64,000 nucleotides of DNA. It comes from Oncomelania hupensis (taxonomy: Eukaryota > Mollusca > Gastropoda > Littorinimorpha > Pomatiopsidae). Every line of letters starts with the position of its first letter. Position 1 is the stretch's first letter. Shown here in pieces: positions 59,339 to 64,000 of this stretch. A program made the translations under genes and the position numbers. The stretch is taken from contig CM072514.1 of NCBI GenBank assembly GCA_036898135.1, forward strand, positions 79,384,822 to 79,448,821, read 5' to 3'. The notes below the pieces were generated by a model. The model did not search any database, was not told the DNA's origin, and was given only the letters and a program-made list of their open reading frames with translations.

Positions 59339-59918
59339 TTTTGGGGGTCAAGCCGCGATTCACGCCATAGCCAAGGGTTCAACTGCTACAACAAGCGAGT
59401 CAACGTTACGAGAGGCAGTCATCGAGGGTAGCCGCCAACGAGTTGCGTCGAGAGGGGCCAACATACTGGGACTACATCACCGATAGATTCGGGTTGACTG
59501 CAAGGGCGTGTAGTCGCTGAAGAGTTGCTTCGTGAGCGAACAACAGATCGGGACTACGTAGCTGCCGTAAGACTACGTCGAGGGACAGTCTCGGAGCTAC
59601 ATCGCCAGTGTTACAGCGAGCGTCGAGCGGACGTCGCGTCTACTTCAGCACAGGAGCGTGTACATCAACACCAGCGTGGTGCAGCGTCGCATACGACGAG
59701 GACAGCGGGGCCTGCGTCAGCGAAGGCGACTAGTGACAAGCATCAGCGCTACTGCAGAAAGCGTGCTGTTCTAGAACAGTCTAGAAAGGTACAGCACAGT
59801 CAAGAACTTTCCAGAAAAAAAGAACTCTACAGTCAAGAACTTTCTAGAAGAAGAACCTTCCAGAAAAGAACTTTCTAGAAAAGAACTTTCTTGAAAAGAA
59901 CTTTCCAGAAGCATCAAG
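59339..59918 (+). other. Untranslated leader of the LTR element
   Basis: A possible primer-binding site 'tgggggtcaagcc' starts three bases after the LTR; the primer tRNA was not assigned. The rest is GC-richer than the flanks. A frame at 59525-59878 is open, but its composition (Arg/Ser/Gln-rich, repetitive end) does not look like a protein domain. Confidence 0.55.
59804..59910 (+). promoter_or_regulatory. Six tandem heat-shock-element trimers
   Basis: Exact GAAnnTTCnnGAA at 59804, 59837, 59853, 59868, 59883 and 59898 (for example GAACTTTCTAGAA and GAACTTTCCAGAA). The last four steps are 15-16 bp, so the sites form a tandem repeat ending eight bases before the gag ATG. TTCTAGAA also occurs at 59769. 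Heat-shock factor trimers bind this arrangement. Alternatives are a packaging or dimerisation signal, or part of a lost gag N-terminus. Confidence 0.6.
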
Positions 59919-60287
59919 ATGGCTGACTTCTGGCAGAGAGGGGTTGAACTAAATCTAAAAGGCAAACAGCTGACGGAGTACGTCAAGTCTCAAGAGAGAA
60001 TATGGCGCGAAGAAAAAGAAATAGAATTAGAAGAGAAGCGTCTAGAAAAGGAAGAGCAGCGTCGCCGCGAAGAACGAGAATTAGAAGAGAAGCGTCTAGA
60101 AATAGAGGAGCAACGTCGCCGTGAAGAAAGAGAAGAGCAGCGGCAAGAAAGAGAAGCTGAGCGTCAGCACCAGCTAGAGTTGGCGCGTATCCAAAACAAT
60201 CAGCATGCGCCACAAGTCATCAGCGACTTCAAAGCTCCAAAATTGCCAGCATTCGGACCAGATCGACAGCTATCTAGCGAGGTTTGA
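59919..60287 (+). CDS. gag N-terminal region (coiled coil)
   Basis: ATG in good context ('catcaagatggctgac') starts MADFWQRGVELNLKGKQLTE. Residues about 25-85 are almost all Glu, Arg, Lys and Gln in heptad-like order, with a 23-codon unit (EEKRLEKEEQRRREERE type) present twice; a long coiled coil is expected. It ends DFKAPKLPAFGP, the usual link into capsid, after which the frame shifts by one near 60262-60270 and stops at 60287. The shift may be a mutation or programmed; the first is likelier. Confidence 0.8.
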   Translation: MADFWQRGVELNLKGKQLTEYVKSQERIWREEKEIELEEKRLEKEEQRRREERELEEKRLEIEEQRRREEREEQRQEREAERQHQLELARIQNNQHAPQVISDFKAPKLPAFGPDRQLSSEV

Positions 60288-62274
60288 AAGGTTCGCCGAA
60301 AGCGCTAAATGGCAACGTCAAGACTGGGCGATCATACTCAGCGCACTACTGACGGGGAAGGCGCTCGATGTCTACAGTAGACTGTCGAATAATGACGCCA
60401 AAGACTACGACGTTTTGAAAGCGGCCCTGTTGCAGTGCTACAACTTTACAGAAAAGGGCTACCGTAAACGCTTCCGTGAATGCCGGCCTAAGTCAGACGA
60501 GACGCCAAAGCAGTTTGTGGAGCGCCTGTCGTCATATCTACACAAGTGGGTGGAATTATCAGGCAAAGGGAAGACTTACGAGAGTCTCCATGAGCTGATC
60601 GTGAGGGAACAATTACTTAACGCCTGCCCTAAGGACCTCGCGATCCACTTGGAAATACAAAAGTTGCAGACGCTAAAAGACGTTGCTGAGGCTGCTGAAA
60701 GATATCTCATCGCTCATGAGAAAACGTTGGGGCCACCCAGCGCGACGAAACACTTTCAGAAGACGGCAAGCCATGGGAACCAGATCCAAGGGAGCCAGAC
60801 GAGCCAGAGACAGACGGACTCCACGCCTCCTCCCAGGGAAGGGCATTCAAGAGGCTGTTTCACCTGCAACGCTACAGACCACAGGGCGGCTAATTGTCCT
60901 CAAAACAAAAGTAGCGGACAGCGGAGCAGTACGGACAACGCAGCGGCGGGCAACCGACAGAAACGTTTCTCCAATCAACGGCAAAACAGTAGATCTGACC
61001 ATCAAGTGTGCGGCGGGAGCGTCATTCTTCCGAGTGAGACCAAGCGCACAGCTACCCCTGCGGACGTGCAAGAGTGCATGACCGATGGCCAACTTCTCCT
61101 TGCCAACGGAAAATCCATCCCCGTCGTCGCCAGCGCAGCTGTGACCGTCCAGAACATGCCTGTTTCAAAGGGACGCGTTGGAGATCATGAAGTGACTGTT
61201 CTAAGAGACTCTGGCTGTAGTGGGGTCATCGTCAGAGAAGACCTAATCGCTAAAGAACAGTTCACTGGCGATTCAAAATGGACACTTATGGCCGACAGCA
61301 AATGTTTGAAAGCGCCAGTTGCGAAGATTCATGTCAACACCCCTTTCTACATAGGCGAAGTCGAAGCGGTTTGCCTGAAGAAGCCGCTGTATGATTTGAT
61401 GATCGGGAACATCGACGGCGCGAGACGACCCGACGACCCCGATTCGGAATGGAGTCCTGCCTCAACCCAACGTGTCGAAGTTGTGGAGGAGGATCCATTG
61501 CCGTTTCCCGATGGAGACCTTACAGAGCTGCTACGGGACAATGTGGTTACTCCGGCTCAGCCCTGCCGACCAGAGATCGTCGGTGCCGTTACTACCAGGG
61601 CCCAGGCCAAGAGAGACAAGACGTCTACGCCACTGAAGGTCGCCGACAACTCTAAAGCTGCCATCGTGGACAGAGATAAGCTGATCCAGCTCCAGGAAGC
61701 TGATAGTACTTTAAACAAGTACAGGAACCGCCAAGACCACGTGACCAAAGGCAGTGGTACGGTCTATTTTGAGGTGAAGGCCAAGATCCTGTACAGAATC
61801 TTCCAGCACCCGAGGGTCAACGGAGGTAAACCACTGCGTCAAGTCTTGGTACCGTTACCTCTAAGGCGCCAAGTGATGGAAGTAGCTCATGACTCTATCA
61901 TGGGAGGTCACCTAGGCATCAGAAAGACGTCAGACAGAATCCAGGCGGTGTTCTACTGGCCAGGACTTCATGCGGACGTCAGCCGTTTCTGCCGATCATG
62001 TGACATTTGCCAGAAGACCATACCTCGAGGAAGGGTCCCGAAAGTGCCTATGCAGAGGATGCCTCTGATCGACCGACCTTTCAAGAGGGTGGCCTTAGAC
62101 TTAATCGGCGAAATAAGACCTCCGAGTGAAGAAGGTCATCGATGGGTACTGACTTTAGTAGACTATGCGACTCGGTACCCAGAAGCAGTGCCGCTGAAGA
62201 AGATTGACACTGAAACTGTAGCAGAGGCACTGGTGGACATGTTCAGTAGACTGGAGTGCCTGAAGAAATTCTGA
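60205..62274 (+). CDS. gag capsid, nucleocapsid, protease and integrase N-terminal half
   Basis: True homology starts near 60265. Capsid: SYLARFERFAESAKWQRQDW, then FRECRPKSDETPKQFVERLS and ELIVREQLLNACPKDLAIHL, resembling the SCAN/Gmr1 capsid. Zinc knuckle CFTCNATDHRAANC (CX2CX4HX4C) at about nt 60855-60896. Protease motif LRDSGCSGVIV at about 61202-61234. A linker with TTRAQAK follows directly where RT would be in ordinary gypsy elements. Integrase zinc domain HDSIMGGHLGIRKT...CRSCDICQ (about 61887-62015) and the first catalytic Asp in ALDLIGE (about 62095). A frameshift near 62256-62274 breaks the frame before the second Asp. Confidence 0.88.
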   Translation: MRHKSSATSKLQNCQHSDQIDSYLARFERFAESAKWQRQDWAIILSALLTGKALDVYSRLSNNDAKDYDVLKAALLQCYNFTEKGYRKRFRECRPKSDETPKQFVERLSSYLHKWVELSGKGKTYESLHELIVREQLLNACPKDLAIHLEIQKLQTLKDVAEAAERYLIAHEKTLGPPSATKHFQKTASHGNQIQGSQTSQRQTDSTPPPREGHSRGCFTCNATDHRAANCPQNKSSGQRSSTDNAAAGNRQKRFSNQRQNSRSDHQVCGGSVILPSETKRTATPADVQECMTDGQLLLANGKSIPVVASAAVTVQNMPVSKGRVGDHEVTVLRDSGCSGVIVREDLIAKEQFTGDSKWTLMADSKCLKAPVAKIHVNTPFYIGEVEAVCLKKPLYDLMIGNIDGARRPDDPDSEWSPASTQRVEVVEEDPLPFPDGDLTELLRDNVVTPAQPCRPEIVGAVTTRAQAKRDKTSTPLKVADNSKAAIVDRDKLIQLQEADSTLNKYRNRQDHVTKGSGTVYFEVKAKILYRIFQHPRVNGGKPLRQVLVPLPLRRQVMEVAHDSIMGGHLGIRKTSDRIQAVFYWPGLHADVSRFCRSCDICQKTIPRGRVPKVPMQRMPLIDRPFKRVALDLIGEIRPPSEEGHRWVLTLVDYATRYPEAVPLKKIDTETVAEALVDMFSRLECLKKF

Positions 62275-63404
62275 CAGACCTCGGGACACAGTTCGTCTCT
62301 GACTGTATGAAGGAGGTCAACAGACTGCTGAGCATCCGGCATTTGACTACGACACCCTACCATCCGATGTGCAACGGGCTTGTCGAGAAGTTCAATGCTA
62401 CGCTGAAGTCCACCCTGAAGAAACTGTGCAGCGAGCAGCCCAGACAATGGCATCGCTATATCAACGCCTTACTTTTCGCCTACAGAGAAGTACCGCAGGA
62501 GTCCACCGGCTTTTCTCCGTTCGAGCTGCTGTACGGAAGAACCATCCGAGGGCCGATGCACATCCTAAAAGAACTGTGGACGAAAGAAGTAGACACCCCA
62601 GAGGTGAAGAACAGCTACCAGTACGTGTTTGAGCTACGGGAGAAGCTGGAGCAGACTCTCGAGATAGCCAGAGAAAACCTGAAGAAGTCCCAAGACTGTG
62701 GAAAGCACTACTATGACCGTAGGGCTGTGAACAGGAAGTTTAAACCTGGCAACAAAGTGCTGGTGCTGCTACCTACTGATCACAATAAGTTGCTGATGCA
62801 GTGGAAAGGCCCGTACGAAGTGGAGACCGTGGTGGGAATCAACGACTACAAGGTGAAGGTCGGCCAGCATTCCAAGATATACCACGCCAACCTCCTTAAG
62901 CTGTACGTGGAAAGGCCATCAGAGACTGTGCACGCAGCCACAGCAGCTGTGACCGACGACAGCTTTGACAGCGAAGAACTGTTGGAACTGGGAGACTTCC
63001 ACAGCAAAGAAGGCATCAATGACGTTAAGCTAGGACCAGGCTTGACGGAAGGTCAAAAGTTGGAGCTCAAGGACCTTATGGGCGAATTTCCCCATAGCTT
63101 CAGTGATGTCCCAGGCTCTACGACTCTGGTCGAACATGAAGTCCACACCCAGACCTGGAAGAAGCATCTGCAGACCTTGAGGGAGCTGTTCCACCGTCCC
63201 GCAGAAGCTAACCTGACTGTGAGACCCAGCGAATGCATTCTGGGAGCTGACAACGTCGACTGCGTCGGACATCCGACGGGAGAGGACGACAACGGAGGAT
63301 GCACTGACTCCAGGAAAGCCCACGAGATCACTGTCTTTGACCCTGGGCCGATGACGACCGCAACTGACGAGGGTGTCGTTTCCTTGCGGTTGAAAGAACA
63401 TTGA
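62256..63404 (+). CDS. Integrase C-terminal half and RT remnant
   Basis: The second catalytic Asp is in ILTDLGTQFVSD and the Glu in NGLVEKFNATLKS, exactly 35 residues apart (DD35E). The GPY/F-type module MQWKGPYEVETVV is at about nt 62797, ending IYHANLLKLY. After a spacer comes LKDLMGEFPHSFSDVPGST, the leader of a gypsy RT. At about nt 63150 it jumps to WKKHLQTLRELFHRPAEANL and VRPSECILG, which normally lie after the catalytic Asp pair. So roughly 150 codons of RT palm are deleted. RNase H is absent; the last residues do not match anything I know. Confidence 0.85.
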   Translation: MPEEILTDLGTQFVSDCMKEVNRLLSIRHLTTTPYHPMCNGLVEKFNATLKSTLKKLCSEQPRQWHRYINALLFAYREVPQESTGFSPFELLYGRTIRGPMHILKELWTKEVDTPEVKNSYQYVFELREKLEQTLEIARENLKKSQDCGKHYYDRRAVNRKFKPGNKVLVLLPTDHNKLLMQWKGPYEVETVVGINDYKVKVGQHSKIYHANLLKLYVERPSETVHAATAAVTDDSFDSEELLELGDFHSKEGINDVKLGPGLTEGQKLELKDLMGEFPHSFSDVPGSTTLVEHEVHTQTWKKHLQTLRELFHRPAEANLTVRPSECILGADNVDCVGHPTGEDDNGGCTDSRKAHEITVFDPGPMTTATDEGVVSLRLKEH

Positions 63405-63560
63405 CTGTGTGGAGAACATTGGCAATATCTAAACAGACTTGCAGATGAGAAACATTGACCTTGTGTGAATGAACTGTGAACATTGACAGTATCCAGAAAG
63501 ACTTGCGGATGGGAAAACATGGACTCTGTGTATATAAACTGAGAACATTGACAGTAAATG
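63402..63560 (+). repeat. Imperfect tandem repeat before the polypurine tract
   Basis: 'gaacattgac' and 'agacttgc(a/g)gatg(a/g)ga' recur about every 60-75 bp, two and a half times. Confidence 0.7.
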
Positions 63561-63647
63561 AGACAGTCTGAAATAAGTTTTAATTCTGAACTTTGTTTGT
63601 GCATTACGTTTCAACGTTGTTGAAAGAAATTAGGTAAATTTCTTCTT

Positions 63648-63660
63648 GAGTGGGGGGTTA
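63648..63660 (+). other. Polypurine tract
   Basis: 'gagtggggggtta' directly abuts the 3' LTR; the expected primer for plus-strand synthesis. Confidence 0.65.
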
Positions 63661-64000
63661 TGTTACGTTGAAACGCGAATGATAATATGGCTGAAGCGTG
63701 TACGATAGATCTAATCGTTTCGTTTTGCAAAGTATTCAATAATGGTGTTTATTTACCTTTGATTTGAGTTTGCATTGTTGTTAGGAGAGGCTTTGTATAA
63801 CGTTGATAATTTGCGTTAGTCGATATTATTTGAGAATCTTCTGGATATGCGTGTTTACTCTTGATAGAAATTTCCGGATGGATATCGAAGGTCGTGAATG
63901 TTCCCGGAAGTAGAGAAAATGTGAATGACGTAAGTCAGTGATGACGATCTTTAGTTCGATTGGTGGCAGTGCGTCATTTCTACCACGTACCAAATCGTTC
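63661..64000 (+). repeat. 3' LTR, first 340 bp
   Basis: Base for base the same as 58704-59043 by eye. The remaining 295 bp or so and the target duplication are outside the window. Confidence 0.95.

Larger units (their letters stand above)
58704..64000 (+). mobile_element. Gmr1-like Ty3/gypsy LTR retrotransposon, RT-deleted, 3' end cut by window
   Basis: 5' LTR 58704-59338, leader to 59918, gag/protease/integrase frames, an RT remnant to 63404, polypurine tract, and 3' LTR from 63661. Integrase precedes RT, the order known for Gmr1-type elements and opposite to ordinary Ty3/gypsy. The RT palm with its Asp pair and all of RNase H are missing. No envelope-like gene is seen. The LTRs are identical over the comparable 340 bp, pointing to a very recent insertion of a copy that was already defective. 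Confidence 0.92.

Noticed and set aside
59525..59878. 117-codon frame in the LTR element leader
   Set aside because: Low-complexity composition, ends in the HSE repeat, and does not join gag in frame; treated as leader.
63053..63604. 183-codon minus-strand frame
   Set aside because: Antisense shadow of the integrase/RT remnant and the tandem repeat downstream.

Overview
This is a eukaryotic window. It has no prokaryotic operons. It holds spliced-gene signals (GT/AG junctions, AATAAA), tRNA- and 5S-derived SINEs, three or more kinds of LINE, hAT-like and other inverted-repeat transposons, a Ty3/gypsy-type LTR element, and very many long microsatellites, (CT)n above all. The mixture (tRNA-headed SINEs with a 'ggttttctccgggtac' body, RTE-like LINE ends, TTAGGG-type interstitial repeats, a Gmr1-like retrotransposon) suggests an animal, most likely a lophotrochozoan such as a mollusc. 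That assignment is inference.

Layout. 1-2.4 kb: 3' half of a LINE ending at a (CT)n tract. 3.06-4.5 kb: 56-bp minisatellite. 5.3-5.65 kb: 42-bp tandem repeat. 7.0-7.3 kb: 5S-rRNA-derived SINE pieces, one joined to a tRNA-like box A. 10.3-11.0 kb: full-length tRNA-derived SINE (here called family A; truncated copies at 13.3, 31.7, 33.2 and 33.5 kb). 11.06-12.12 kb: hAT element reduced to a transposase C-terminus. 13-15 kb: (CT)n arrays with spacers. 15.6-17.35 kb: composite inverted-repeat element. 19.2-19.9 kb: TIR element. 20.7-22.0 kb: tRNA-like sequences, a 22-bp minisatellite and an RTE-like LINE end. 22.3-23.4 kb: (CTA)n arrays, a family-B SINE and a MITE. 24.1-29.2 kb: AT-rich palindromic MITEs interrupted by a 4.3-kb TIR element (4-bp TSD), itself interrupted by a nearly full-length but frameshifted EN+RT LINE. 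29.7-30.1 kb: MITE. 35.0-35.7 kb: solo LTR with a perfect 5-bp TSD. 36.2 kb: LINE RT fragment. 37.5-38.1 kb: (CA)n and telomere-like repeats. 40.7-42.0 kb: the one candidate host gene, three small exons. 42.0-43.2 kb: 42-bp minisatellite. 44.5-48.6 kb: microsatellites. 52.5-54.6 kb: long inverted repeat carrying the same exon-like ORF in both arms. 55.3-56.9 kb: TIR element containing a LINE 3' end sandwiched between (TC)n tracts. 58.7-64.0 kb: LTR retrotransposon cut by the window end.

The strongest story is the LTR element. Its order is gag (coiled coil, SCAN-like capsid, zinc knuckle), protease, integrase, then a remnant of reverse transcriptase. Integrase before RT is the Gmr1-type order. 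The RT catalytic core and RNase H are missing, yet the two LTRs show no difference over the 340 bp that can be compared, so this defective copy looks recently mobilised in trans. Six exact heat-shock-element trimers (GAAnnTTCnnGAA) sit directly upstream of gag, and near-consensus ones sit in the LTR, which suggests heat-shock-factor control. A related solo LTR at 35 kb shares one such site, and its empty-site paralogue is present at 43.4 kb.

Apart from the candidate gene, essentially every protein-coding signal is transposon-derived and most copies are broken. All family assignments are by eye; no database search was run.
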